This document shows, piece by piece, positions 1 to 8,778 of a DNA stretch of 58,916 bases. This DNA comes from Vulcanimicrobiota bacterium (GTDB lineage: Bacteria; Vulcanimicrobiota; Xenobia; Xenobiales; JADMJV01): NCBI GenBank assembly GCA_017307785.1, contig JAFKGI010000046.1, positions 1 to 58,916 of the forward strand. The letters are read 5' to 3'. A model generated the notes under the pieces. That model saw only the letters and a program-made list of their open reading frames with translations, did not search any database and was not told where the DNA came from. The position numbers and the translations under genes are program-made. How positions within the stretch are numbered: the first letter of the stretch is position 1; each line of letters opens with the position of its first letter.

Positions 1-361
1 ACTCGGGGGGACGGACACGAAGAGCGGCTATCGTTGAAATGCGGGCATCAATGCTCAGCATCTCATGTCGCCAGTGCTCCTGAAGCTGACTCCAGCGAAA
101 AGTTTCAGGATTGAACAGGCATCCCCGCCGCAATTGATGACTGAGATTGCTGTAACGCCTTGTAAAGCCCGGACCGTGACAGAGTACAACATCGCTGTCC
201 GTGAGGCCGTCTATGGGAGGAAGATGCAAGGATTGGAAATCGATTTCCACCTCCTTCCAACGCACACCGAGTCCGTCAAGAATGTCCTCGAGGCCAAGCA
301 CGGCTGGCCTGTCGTTTTGATTCTTTTGGATCAGCCACAGAAGATTGGGGTTGAAAGGCAT
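1..361 (-). CDS. ATP-grasp-like protein, 5' part only (runs off the left edge)
   Basis: An open frame on the minus strand starts at an ATG (361-359) and stays open to the window edge, giving about 120 residues. It begins MPFNPNLLWLIQ and later has the segments VVLCHGPGFTRR and CLFNPETFRWSQLQEHW. These resemble the N-terminal region of ATP-grasp-domain proteins of the DUF4343 type, which carry a 'G...vefv' element followed by an aromatic-rich 'y..e.y.cs.yy' element; the assignment is from memory of the family and is weak. The ATP-binding part would lie outside the window. The gene is divergent from the P450 gene, with 171 bases between the two starts that would hold both promoters. Codon choice is less GC-rich than in neighbouring genes. 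Confidence 0.4.
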   Translation of the reverse strand, partial: MPFNPNLLWLIQKNQNDRPAVLGLEDILDGLGVRWKEVEIDFQSLHLPPIDGLTDSDVVLCHGPGFTRRYSNLSHQLRRGCLFNPETFRWSQLQEHWRHEMLSIDARISTIAALRVRPPE

Positions 362-532
362 TCTTTATCTATCTTTCTGGTGTCCTGGTTCGGTCACCCT
401 CAGGCGTTCGGGAGAGTTGGCATCCTTCCCCGCATTCCGCGTTTCAGGCTCAAGCCCACGCGCCGGGGTCAACGACCCGGCGAGAGGTATCCCAGCTCAA
501 AATGTCCTCCATTTTGTGCTACCATTCCAACG

Positions 533-1723
533 ATGACCGAAAGCGTGCTGATTCCTGGAGAATCGGACCCCTATCCTCGCCTGGCCTGGCTGCGCGAGGC
601 GGGACCGATCGCCTATTCCGCGCCCGAGAAGGTGCACTTCCTCGTTTCCTATCCGGCCGCTATGGCCTTTTTAAGATCGGCTCAGGTGTCGCGTCAGGCC
701 TATGTCGACGGTTTGATATGCCGGCACGGCCAGAACGCGATTCTGACCGCTCAGAAGAGAGAGCTGGCTTATTCCGATCCTCCCCACCATACGTTTATCA
801 AGCGCCTGGTGATGCAGGTTTTCACCCCTGCCCACTTGAGGGTCTACCGGCCACGCCTGGAGGAGGTGGCCAGGGAAACCATCGAGGATCTGCCGGTGGA
901 TCAGCCTTTTGACCTGCTCGACCGCTGGGCCGAGCCGGTGCCCAGCCGAGTGCTGGCCGAATTGCTCGGGGTGCCGGCCGATCGTCGGGATGGGCTTTAT
1001 GAGGCGACCAGCAACCTGGTGGCCGCCCGCGGCCTGGCGCGCAGCAGCGAGCAACTGGCCAAGGGTAATCAGGCCGTGGCCGAATTGACCGATCTGTTCG
1101 AGGACCTCAGCGAGCAACACCGGCGCCAGTCGCAGACCGACCTGCTGAGCGCGCTTTTGCAGGCGGAGGAGGAGGGAGCGCGGCTGGACCACATCTCCCT
1201 GATTTCGGTGGTGAGCAGCCTCTACGCGGCCGGTTTTGGCAACACCCGCAATCTGATCGGCAACGGTCTGGTCGCTCTACACTCCCGCCCCGAGGTGGTG
1301 GCGAGTCTGCTCGAAGGAACGGCTTCCTGGGCCGGTTGCATCGAGGAGATGCTGCGCTTTGATTCGCCCACTCAGGCCACCAATCCGACGGTTCTGACCG
1401 AGGCCTTCACCTTTGAGGACCAGACCTTGCCCGCGCAAAGTCTGGTGGCCGTCCACCTGGGAGCATGCAATCGCGACCCGGCCCACTTCGAGCGTCCCGA
1501 CGAGTTTCTAGTCGACCGCCACCCCAACGACCATCTCGCTTTTACCAGTGGCACCCACTTTTGCCCCGGGGCCGCGCTGGTGCACCTGCAGGCCGAGATT
1601 CTCTTGCGCGGGCTGCTGGAAAAGTATCAGGTTCGCTTCGAAGGGCCCCTGGAGTGGCAGGAGATGCATCGCTTTCGCGGCCTTACTCAACTGCCCGTGA
1701 GGCTGCTGCCACGAACCGTATAG
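533..1723 (+). CDS. Cytochrome P450 with a non-canonical I-helix
   Basis: A 396-residue soluble bacterial P450, the usual length for the class, which would use an external ferredoxin and reductase. The haem-binding loop FTSGTHFCPG (residues 337-346) contains the axial cysteine C344. The K-helix ExxR is E272-R275, and a FERPDEF segment lies at about 319-325. The I-helix reads AGFGNTRNLI (233-242): aligned with the common AGxETTxNLI, the acid/alcohol pair used for oxygen activation is replaced by G236-N237. The frame stays open upstream to 65, but the ATG at 533 gives the normal P450 N-terminus, and the extra segment lies over the divergent gene, so 533 was chosen. Substrate is unknown. No redox partner gene is adjacent. 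The gene converges on the NRAMP-like gene, 35 bases away. Confidence 0.9.
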   Translation: MTESVLIPGESDPYPRLAWLREAGPIAYSAPEKVHFLVSYPAAMAFLRSAQVSRQAYVDGLICRHGQNAILTAQKRELAYSDPPHHTFIKRLVMQVFTPAHLRVYRPRLEEVARETIEDLPVDQPFDLLDRWAEPVPSRVLAELLGVPADRRDGLYEATSNLVAARGLARSSEQLAKGNQAVAELTDLFEDLSEQHRRQSQTDLLSALLQAEEEGARLDHISLISVVSSLYAAGFGNTRNLIGNGLVALHSRPEVVASLLEGTASWAGCIEEMLRFDSPTQATNPTVLTEAFTFEDQTLPAQSLVAVHLGACNRDPAHFERPDEFLVDRHPNDHLAFTSGTHFCPGAALVHLQAEILLRGLLEKYQVRFEGPLEWQEMHRFRGLTQLPVRLLPRTV

Positions 1724-1758
1724 GGCCTGGGGTTGCTCAGCAGCCGAAGACGAGCGCT

Positions 1759-3132
1759 TCAAAGACCGGTCTTCCACTGCAGGGCGAAGAGACAACAGAC
1801 GGATGCGGTGACGCAAATCAGAGTGGTCCAGCCGATGACCTTTTGCAGGCGGGAATTCTGCAAATCGCCCATGAGCAGCGCATCGCTGGAGAGCAGCATG
1901 ACGAAGACGAGAATCACGGGCAGCAGGGCCCCGTTGAGCACCTGAACGCCGACCAGCAGCGGCATGACCGGTAGTCCGGGCAGCAGGGCGCCGGCCGCTC
2001 CCAGCCCTAGCAGCAGGGTGAACAGCGAGAAGAAGGTGGGAGCGCGGCGGAAGTCGAGGTCCACTCCCTTGGTGGCTCCCAGCGTTTCGGTTACGGCGTA
2101 GGCGGTGGATAGGGCCAGCACGGCGGCTGCCAGAGCCGTTGCTCCCAGCAGTCCCACGGCGAAGAGGGTTCCGGCCGCCTGGCCCACCACCGGCTCCAGC
2201 GCCCGGGCGGCCTGGGCGGCCGAATCGATTTTGGTTTTGCCGGCCAGGTGCAGGGTGGCGGCCGTGGCCACGATCATCGAGATGGACATCAGGTTGGAGA
2301 GCAGGCTGCCGAGATAGGCGTCCAGTCGTTCCGGTCCGTATTTTTGGCGATATGAGCCCTGCTCCACGATAGCGCTTTGTTGGTAAACCTGCATGTAGGG
2401 GGTAATGGTGGTGCCCAGCAGAGCCACGAAAAGCATTACGAACTGCGGGTCGGTCCGGATGTGCGGCACCAGCGCTCCGCGCAGCAGGTCGGCGGGGTGG
2501 GGATGGCCCAGGAAAGCCGCGATAGGGTAGACCAGGAAGACCAGGGTCAAAACCAGCAGCATTTTCTCCACGCGCGCGTAGGACCAGAAATAGATCAGGC
2601 CCCAGAGCAAGCCGGCCGCCAGAGGCACCGCCACCCAGCGCGAGAGCCCCAGAATTTCGGCCGCTTCGCCCAGACCTACGAATTCGCTAACCATAAGCCC
2701 ACCGTTGGCGATGAGCACCACCAGGATGGCGAAGAGCGACCAGTTCCAGCCGAAGCGCTCGCGGATCAAGTCCAGTAAGCCCCGTCCGGTGGCGGCCCCC
2801 AGCCGGGCGCAGGCTTCCTGGACAAAGCACAGCGGCACGATCAGCAAGACCATGACCCAGATGAGTTCATAGCCGTATTGGGCGCCGGCCGCGCTGTAAG
2901 TGGCGATTCCGCCCGCGTCGTTTCCGGCCGAGGCGGCGATCAGGCCGGGCCCGAGCACGCGCAACCAGCGCAGCCAGCGCGGGGCCGGCCGGGGAATGCG
3001 ACGCACTTCGCTGCTAACGCCGTCCTGCTCCAGCAGCAGGGCGTCTTTGGCCATGACGGCCCGATCGATCTGAGGGCGCGCTTTCTCGATGGGTTCCAGG
3101 CCCTCGAGGGCCGCCTCGGCTTCCCCTTTCAC
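1759..3132 (-). CDS. NRAMP-like divalent metal transporter
   Basis: An inner-membrane transporter of about 457 residues with roughly 11 hydrophobic segments, of the NRAMP fold (proton-coupled Mn2+/Fe2+ import, or Mg2+/Mn2+ in the NRMT branch). The TM1 region reads GPGLIAASAGNDAGGIATY (61-79): the metal-binding DPGN of classical members becomes D72-A-G-G. The TM6 region is GTTITPYMQ (240-248), where the metal-binding Met of MPH becomes T244. This ligand set points to a divergent branch, plausibly Mg2+-transporting. The GTG start at 3132 overlaps the TGA of the upstream MgtE-N/CBS gene (GTGA); an ATG at 3054 would remove 26 residues. Longer in-frame extensions run antiphase through the upstream gene and were rejected. 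It is translationally coupled to that gene, so the two probably work as one unit. Confidence 0.85.
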   Translation of the reverse strand: MKGEAEAALEGLEPIEKARPQIDRAVMAKDALLLEQDGVSSEVRRIPRPAPRWLRWLRVLGPGLIAASAGNDAGGIATYSAAGAQYGYELIWVMVLLIVPLCFVQEACARLGAATGRGLLDLIRERFGWNWSLFAILVVLIANGGLMVSEFVGLGEAAEILGLSRWVAVPLAAGLLWGLIYFWSYARVEKMLLVLTLVFLVYPIAAFLGHPHPADLLRGALVPHIRTDPQFVMLFVALLGTTITPYMQVYQQSAIVEQGSYRQKYGPERLDAYLGSLLSNLMSISMIVATAATLHLAGKTKIDSAAQAARALEPVVGQAAGTLFAVGLLGATALAAAVLALSTAYAVTETLGATKGVDLDFRRAPTFFSLFTLLLGLGAAGALLPGLPVMPLLVGVQVLNGALLPVILVFVMLLSSDALLMGDLQNSRLQKVIGWTTLICVTASVCCLFALQWKTGL

Positions 3133-4316
3133 GAGAAGACCCGCGAGATTTGACTGCTCAGAGAAATGGGCAGGATGGCTTCCAGGGCCGCGTCGGTGGT
3201 AAGGATGCCCAGCATCTTCCCGTTGCGCCCAACCACCGGTAGGGCCGGCAGATGGCTGCGCAGCACCTGGTAGGCGGCCCGCTTGATCGGCTCGTCGGCG
3301 GGCAGGGCGTTGACGTAGCAACTGCCCAGGTCTTTGAGGGTCTGGTCGGATTCTTCCGCGCGGAAGAGACGGGACACCGAGACCACGCCCACCAGCTCTT
3401 CCTCGGTCCCCAGCAAGTAGATGAAGGCCTCGAAGTGTCGTCGGGTCTCGCCATAAGCCTCGCGAGCCCGATCCAGGCTGAGGTCGGCCGAGAGGGCCAG
3501 AAAGTCGTTGCTCATCTGGCCGGCGGCGAGATCGCGGGGGTATTGCAACAATTCCAGGATTTGTTGGCGTCGACGTCCCCCCAGCAGAGGCAGGGTCTCG
3601 GCCGCCCCTTGCCAGCCCAGGCGGGTCAGGAATTCCACGGTGACGTCGGGGGCCAGCGCTTCGAGGATCTGGCGGCAACGCTCGCGGCTCAGCTCGCTGA
3701 AGATTTGTCGCTGACGCAGCGGGCTGACGATCTGAAAGACCACCGCCGCCAGTTGGGGCGGCAGTTTCATGAGCAATTCGGCGCCGTGGAGGTAGGGGAT
3801 GGCTTCCACCAGGATGGCGATTTCGCCCGGCTGGAGACGTTGGATTAGACTTTGATAGGGCTTCTCGGGAGGCACGCATTGCGGCCAGCCGCGCAGGAAT
3901 TCTACGTATTTCCAGTCGGAGAAATGCTGGTCGCTGGATGCGCCGGGCCACCAGCCGCGGGTGGTGCGGCGCAGCAAGGCGCCCAGACTGGCGTCCAGGG
4001 CACGCAGGCGCAGGCGGGAATCGATCAGCTCCAGCAGCAGGTCGTTGGAGCGGATGGCTCGCCGGTTTTGCAAATCCAGGACCACGCCGTCCAGTAAATC
4101 GCGCGCCAGGTACACGAGAGCGGTCGAGGCTTTTAGCTCTTCGGCGGCCTGGAAGGTGCTCTCGAAGGAAGTCTGCCAGGCGAGCACCCGACCGTCCCGC
4201 AAGACGACACCGCGAATTTCCGGATAGACGTCTTCGTCTTCCGAGTCCAGAACGAGATCGCGAATGCGCCGGCCGTCCGGCCCGCGCATCCGCAACATCT
4301 TCGACAGGAACATCAT
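3129..4316 (-). CDS. PRC-barrel-like, MgtE N-domain and CBS protein without a membrane part
   Basis: A soluble protein of 395 residues. Residues 1-75 look like a PRC-barrel-type beta domain (LVLDSEDEDVYPEIRGVVL). About 130-250 contain the helical repeats of the MgtE intracellular N domain, with segments such as ALAPDVTVEFLTRLGWQGAA and LLQYPRDLAAGQMSNDF. About 250-390 form a CBS pair that ends with ALPVVGRNGKMLGILTTDAA. In MgtE channels these two domains sense Mg2+ and gate the pore; here the MgtE membrane domain is absent. The stop overlaps the start of the NRAMP-like gene by four bases, so this protein is most likely the detached Mg2+-sensing regulator of that transporter (inference). The ATG at 4316 was used; the next codon is also ATG. 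Confidence 0.82.
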   Translation of the reverse strand: MMFLSKMLRMRGPDGRRIRDLVLDSEDEDVYPEIRGVVLRDGRVLAWQTSFESTFQAAEELKASTALVYLARDLLDGVVLDLQNRRAIRSNDLLLELIDSRLRLRALDASLGALLRRTTRGWWPGASSDQHFSDWKYVEFLRGWPQCVPPEKPYQSLIQRLQPGEIAILVEAIPYLHGAELLMKLPPQLAAVVFQIVSPLRQRQIFSELSRERCRQILEALAPDVTVEFLTRLGWQGAAETLPLLGGRRRQQILELLQYPRDLAAGQMSNDFLALSADLSLDRAREAYGETRRHFEAFIYLLGTEEELVGVVSVSRLFRAEESDQTLKDLGSCYVNALPADEPIKRAAYQVLRSHLPALPVVGRNGKMLGILTTDAALEAILPISLSSQISRVFS

Positions 4317-4405
4317 CTTGGTTTCAGGCTAAGAGGGGCGGGCCGGGCGGGCTACTTCTAACTATCCCGGTGGCACCAGTACTCCAGGACAGTTTCGGGC
4401 AGGGG

Positions 4406-5536
4406 TCAGAGCAGCAGAGGCCGGCTGGGGGTGAGAGTGGAGACGATCTGCTTGAGGATCTGGTAGGCCTGACTTTCCGACCTGGGGTCCGTGCCGCGGG
4501 TGGTGAAGATGACGATGGTGACGTCGGTGGTCGGATCATAAGCCATGCCCCCGGCGTACCCGTTGAAGGCAGGGTTCTGGGACAGCCAGCCGTTCTGATA
4601 AACGAAGCCCATTCCGATGTAGAGGTCACTGCGCGAGGCGATGGCGGGTTTGCCCGTCTGGATCCGATAGGACTCGGGAGTGAGTAGCTGGCCCTGTCCC
4701 CAAATGTGCGCCCAGCGAGCCACTTCGTCAAGCGTCGACCAGATGGGCCCGGAATCGCCGGTCCAGGTGGGGTTGTAAAAGGTGACGTCCTCATAGGGCC
4801 CGCGCGAGTCGTCGAAGGCGTGCAGCACCGGGTCCGGGAGTGCGGCGTTGTGGCTGTAGCCGCTGTCTTTCAGGTTGGCCGGTTGGAAGATCAATTGCTT
4901 ATAAAGCTCCTCCATGCTGGAGCTGGTGGCCTTTTCGAGGACATCGCCGAGCACGGTGAAGTCGGTGTGAGAATAGTGCTGTTGGGTCCCGGGTTCCCAG
5001 TTGAGCCGGTTGTTGTGGGTCGAGGCGTCGATGATTTCGGCATGGCTCACCCTGTCGAAGGGGTGGTCGGTGATCCGTTTGATAAAGTCGGGGTCGAGCA
5101 CGTAGTCCGGGTAGCCGCTGGTGTTGTGAATGAGCATATCGAGGGTGACCTCGCTGGAGCGAAACACGCCGGGCGTATACTTGGAGACTGGATCCGCCAG
5201 GCTGATTCGGTTCTGCTCGACCAGGCGCATGACGATCGTGCCCAGCATGGTCTCGGAGATACCGCCGATGCGAACATGGTCTTTGACGTCGGCGGGTATA
5301 TCGGTCATCGAGTCTCCCAGGGCCAGGGAAAGCACCTCGGTCTCGCCCACGCGCACCGAGGCCAGCAAGCCTCTCACGCCGGTCGAGGCTTTGAGGTCGG
5401 TCAGCTGCTGGCGCAGGGCGGTCGCATCCGGGGCTACGGCCACCGATTGGGCTTGAGCCGGGGTAGAGCTGCCGGCACAGCCGGTCTGGAGGAGGGCCGC
5501 CCCGAGGGCGAGACTGGTGAGAAGAGCTTTCAACAT
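4406..5536 (-). CDS. Beta-lactamase-fold lipoprotein, catalytic residues missing
   Basis: A 376-residue protein of the serine beta-lactamase/DD-peptidase/esterase family (PF00144 type). It has a lipoprotein signal peptide with lipobox LLQTGC (Cys20), so it would be anchored in the envelope. The family layout is recognisable: RIGGISETMLGTIVMRLVEQ (89-108) sits where RIGSVTKTF-type sequences hold the SxxK motif, YSH (188-190) sits at the YxN site, and GYAGG (326-330) at the HTGG/KTG site. The nucleophile Ser is Gly91 or Gly92 and the Lys is Glu95, and the bases at this point are unambiguous. It is therefore probably a non-catalytic binding protein or uses a different chemistry. The gene stands alone, 89 bases upstream of the MgtE-N/CBS gene on the same strand. 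Confidence 0.85.
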   Translation of the reverse strand: MLKALLTSLALGAALLQTGCAGSSTPAQAQSVAVAPDATALRQQLTDLKASTGVRGLLASVRVGETEVLSLALGDSMTDIPADVKDHVRIGGISETMLGTIVMRLVEQNRISLADPVSKYTPGVFRSSEVTLDMLIHNTSGYPDYVLDPDFIKRITDHPFDRVSHAEIIDASTHNNRLNWEPGTQQHYSHTDFTVLGDVLEKATSSSMEELYKQLIFQPANLKDSGYSHNAALPDPVLHAFDDSRGPYEDVTFYNPTWTGDSGPIWSTLDEVARWAHIWGQGQLLTPESYRIQTGKPAIASRSDLYIGMGFVYQNGWLSQNPAFNGYAGGMAYDPTTDVTIVIFTTRGTDPRSESQAYQILKQIVSTLTPSRPLLL

Positions 5537-5588
5537 CGCCGGGAGTCTATTCCCAGAGGTTTCGATCGCTTCCTTCCAACGAGGTCGC

Positions 5589-5723
5589 TCAGAACTGTCC
5601 GGGAAGGGCGGTGAGAAGCACTTCCAGGGGCTGCTGCGGCGGCACCTGGTTCAAGAGGCAAACCCCCAGCAACAGGCCCAACAGGAATTGATAAAAAGGA
5701 ATGGGTTGGGCGTTTTTCTTCAT
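5589..5723 (-). CDS. Small single-pass membrane peptide, 44 residues
   Basis: An ATG at 5723 opens a 44-codon frame ending in TGA at 5591-5589. The product begins MKKNAQPIPFYQF, continues with a hydrophobic stretch of about 14 residues (LLGLLLGVCLL), then a PPQQP turn and a short tail ending TALPGQF. A GGAAG lies just before the start, unusually close. It begins 34 bases after the RND gene stop on the same strand and could be the last gene of that operon, like the small membrane proteins that accompany some RND pumps (for example AcrZ). No homology was recognised. Length and topology suit a real small protein, but chance cannot be excluded. Confidence 0.45.
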   Translation of the reverse strand: MKKNAQPIPFYQFLLGLLLGVCLLNQVPPQQPLEVLLTALPGQF

Positions 5724-5757
5724 ACTTCCATTCTAGCCGGCGAATATCAAGACTTGG

Positions 5758-8700
5758 TTAAGAGAGCCGATGCAGGAAGGCGAAGACCGAAGGGGTCACC
5801 ACCAGCGAGAACAGCAGCGCCACCGAGAGTCCCCCGATGACGGCGATGGCCAGCGGTTGCAGCAGTTCGCTGCCCGCACCGATGGCCAGAGCCAGAGGAA
5901 GCATGCCCAGCACGGCAGCCAGCGAGGTCATGAGCACCGGACGAAAGCGGCGCCGGCCGGACTCCAGCAAGGCATGTTCGACCGTGTCGCCGGCCTGCAG
6001 ATGAGTATCGACCGTGTCCAGCATGAGAATTCCGTTCTTGGCCACGATTCCCACTACCATGACCATTCCCATCAGCGAAACCACGTTCAGCGTGGTATTG
6101 GTCAGATACAAGCCCAGCAGCACGCCGCTCAGGGACAGAATGGCGCCGGTCACGATGGCGATCGGGGCGATGAAGGAGCGAAATTCGATGACCAGGGTGA
6201 GAAACACCAGGGTGATGGCCAGCAACATCACTACCGTCAATTCCTGAAAGCTGCGCTGTTGCTCGGCGTAAAGACCGCCATATTCCACGCCTACCTTGAG
6301 GTGGGCTCCCTTCAGTTTGTCTTGAATCTGTGCGATGGCACTGCCCAGGTCCAGTCCGGAAAGGCGGGCGGTGACGGCCACCGATTGGCGCAGGCCGTCT
6401 CGTCCCAATTGGGTCTGGCCGCTCTGATACTCGACCTGGGCCACCTGATCCAGGCGGAACAGTCCCCCCGCGCTGCTGCGCAAGAGCAGGCCCTGGAGCG
6501 CGGCCAGGTTGGTCACGGCCGCCCTCGGATAGAGCACGCGAATGGGTAGGAGGCGATCTTGCTCCAGCAGAGCCGAAGCCGGATCTCCCTGCAAAGCGGT
6601 CGAGACGGCTCGGGCGATTTCGCCGGCGCTGATGCCCAGGCGGGCCGACTTTTCCGGGTCGACCCGGAAAGTCAGGGCCGGGCCGCTGATCACGATTCCA
6701 TCGAACACGTCGACCACTCCGGGCACCTGACCCACCAGCCGGGCCACCTCCTGGGCGGCCGCGAAAAGCTGCACCCGGTCCTCGGAGAAAAGGCGGACTT
6801 CCACCGGTTGGGGCGCGCTGGCCAGATCTCCGATGAGATCCGAGAGAATACCGGCAAAGCTGACGCGCAAGGCGGGCAGGCTGGCATTGATCTGCAGGCG
6901 CAGACCGTCGGTGACTTGCGAGACGCTGCGTTGCCTCCGGCCTTTGAGCTTGACCAGAAAGTCGCCCTGATTGGGTTCGCTGACCGAGCCGGACAGACGC
7001 AGACCGGTGCGCCGAGAGTAGCTTTCGATTTCCGGGCAGGCTCGCAAATAGGACTCCAACTGGTTGAGCATTCGGTCGGTTTCGCTCAGAGAGGTCCCGG
7101 GTGGAGCCACATAGTCGAGCACGAAACCGCCTTCATCAAAGGAGGGCAACATGTCGCTGCCCAGCCGGCCATAGACGAAGTGGGAGCCAAACAGCAGAGC
7201 TACCACCACCGCCAGCACCGCCAGCGGGCGAGCCAGTGCGGTGCGCAACAAGCTGCAATAGGCCTCGATGCCTCGATCCAGCAAGCTGGCCTTGCGCTCT
7301 GCTTGCGGGTGAGGCCGCAACAGGTAGGCCGAGACCACCGGGGTGAAAAGCAGAGCCAACGCCAGCGAGGTGAGCAAAGATACGGCCAGGGTGGTGGCCA
7401 GCGAGCGGAAGAACACGCCGGTGATGCCGCTGAGCAGCGACAGGGGAGCGAAGACTACGACCGGGGTCAAGGTGGAGCCGATGAGCGGACCGGTGATTTC
7501 CCGCAACGACTCGAGGACCGCCTGGCTACGGGTCTGACCGCGGCTTAGATGAGTATGGATGTTTTCCACCATGACGATGGCGTCGTCGATGACCAGCCCG
7601 ATGGCCGCCGCCATGCCGCCCAGAGTCATCAGGTCAAAGGTGAGACCAGCCAGGTGCATGGCGCTGACGGTGGCCAGCAGCGTGACGGGCACGACCAGCA
7701 CGGCCACCAGCGTGGCGTTCCAGTCGCGCAGGAAACCGTAGAGCACCAGCACCGACAGCAACAGCCCCAGTCCAATGGCGTCGCGCACCGAAGACATGGA
7801 AGCTTGCACCAGGGTGGATTGGTCATAAAAGGGACGCAGTTGAGTGCCGGCCGGCAGTCCGGCCTGCAGCGAGGCAATTTCCTCGCGCACGGCCCGGGTT
7901 ACTCCCAGGATGTCGGCATTGGGCTGGCGCAGAATGTTCAAAACCACCGCCCGTTTCGCGTCGGCCGAGACCAGCGTGTAGTCGGGCGCCACGCCCTCCA
8001 CCACCTGAGCCACGTCGCCCAGCTTGACCGGTAGACCATTGATGGTGCCCACCGAGATGTTCTTCAGCTCGGCGGGGTCGACGGCCAAACCGGAAACCAG
8101 CACCAGGTCCAAAGTGTGATTCTCCTCCAGCAGACCCGGGGAATCGAGTAGATTCGAGGTCCGCAGGGCATCGGAGATCTGGGTCAAGCCGATGCGCCGG
8201 GCAGTCAGCTTGTGAGGGTCGACCACCACGTGCAGCTCGCGAACCTTGCCGCCGGCGAGGCCCACGCTGGCCACCCCGCTAAGGCGAGCCAGGCGGGGAC
8301 GGATGGTGTATTGAGCCAGCTGGCGCAACTGACCCTGGTCCAGTTTGTCCGAGGTCAGGCTGTAGCCGCACACCGGAAAGGCCGCGAAGGTCAGGCGTTC
8401 GACCCGGCGGATGCTGGCTCCGGGCGGCAGCTTCAACTGGCCCAAGCGAGCTTGCACCAGCTGGAGGGAAAGCACCATGTCGGCTTTCCAGTCGAAAAAC
8501 AGGTTGACTTCGCTGGCGCCGCGGCTGGTCACCGACTTGACGCGACGAATGTCGAGCACGCCGGAAAGAGCTTCCTCCAGCGGTCGCGTGACGGTGACCG
8601 CCATTTGATCGGCAGGTATGACTCCGTTGTCCACCTGCACCGCGATGCGCGGAAAGTCGGTGCTGGGAAAAAGGGCCGAGGACACCTGGGTGAGACTGTA

Positions 8701-8778
8701 CACGCCGGCGCAACAGAGCAGTACCACCAGCACCCAGACGGCCCGGGCGTGGTCCAGAACCAGTTTGGCCAGGTTCAT
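5758..8778 (-). CDS. RND efflux pump inner-membrane subunit (operon 1)
   Basis: A 1006-residue pump of the AcrB/MexB superfamily, with two halves each containing one TM helix, a large periplasmic porter domain and further TM helices. Visible marks are the N-terminal FPSTDFPRIAVQ segment, the proton-relay helix GLVIDDAIVMVENIHTH, and the second-half equivalent GMVMVVGIVAKNGILML. The start at ATG 8778 overlaps the stop of the periplasmic adaptor gene (ATGA) and gives the normal N-terminal TM helix; the longer open frame upstream was rejected. It is the last large gene of PepSY-TolC-MFP-RND. It probably exports drugs, lipids or other amphiphiles by proton antiport; the substrate cannot be read from the sequence. 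Confidence 0.93.
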   Translation of the reverse strand: MNLAKLVLDHARAVWVLVVLLCCAGVYSLTQVSSALFPSTDFPRIAVQVDNGVIPADQMAVTVTRPLEEALSGVLDIRRVKSVTSRGASEVNLFFDWKADMVLSLQLVQARLGQLKLPPGASIRRVERLTFAAFPVCGYSLTSDKLDQGQLRQLAQYTIRPRLARLSGVASVGLAGGKVRELHVVVDPHKLTARRIGLTQISDALRTSNLLDSPGLLEENHTLDLVLVSGLAVDPAELKNISVGTINGLPVKLGDVAQVVEGVAPDYTLVSADAKRAVVLNILRQPNADILGVTRAVREEIASLQAGLPAGTQLRPFYDQSTLVQASMSSVRDAIGLGLLLSVLVLYGFLRDWNATLVAVLVVPVTLLATVSAMHLAGLTFDLMTLGGMAAAIGLVIDDAIVMVENIHTHLSRGQTRSQAVLESLREITGPLIGSTLTPVVVFAPLSLLSGITGVFFRSLATTLAVSLLTSLALALLFTPVVSAYLLRPHPQAERKASLLDRGIEAYCSLLRTALARPLAVLAVVVALLFGSHFVYGRLGSDMLPSFDEGGFVLDYVAPPGTSLSETDRMLNQLESYLRACPEIESYSRRTGLRLSGSVSEPNQGDFLVKLKGRRQRSVSQVTDGLRLQINASLPALRVSFAGILSDLIGDLASAPQPVEVRLFSEDRVQLFAAAQEVARLVGQVPGVVDVFDGIVISGPALTFRVDPEKSARLGISAGEIARAVSTALQGDPASALLEQDRLLPIRVLYPRAAVTNLAALQGLLLRSSAGGLFRLDQVAQVEYQSGQTQLGRDGLRQSVAVTARLSGLDLGSAIAQIQDKLKGAHLKVGVEYGGLYAEQQRSFQELTVVMLLAITLVFLTLVIEFRSFIAPIAIVTGAILSLSGVLLGLYLTNTTLNVVSLMGMVMVVGIVAKNGILMLDTVDTHLQAGDTVEHALLESGRRRFRPVLMTSLAAVLGMLPLALAIGAGSELLQPLAIAVIGGLSVALLFSLVVTPSVFAFLHRLS

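Noticed and set aside
65..532. N-terminal extension of the P450 frame
   Set aside because: It has no P450 character and lies antisense to the 5' part of the ATP-grasp-like gene and over the divergent promoter region; the ATG at 533 gives a normal P450 N-terminus.
3133..3951. Long N-terminal extension of the NRAMP-like frame
   Set aside because: It lies in another frame of the MgtE-N/CBS gene and is an Arg/Pro-rich shadow translation; the GTG start overlapping the upstream stop is more credible.
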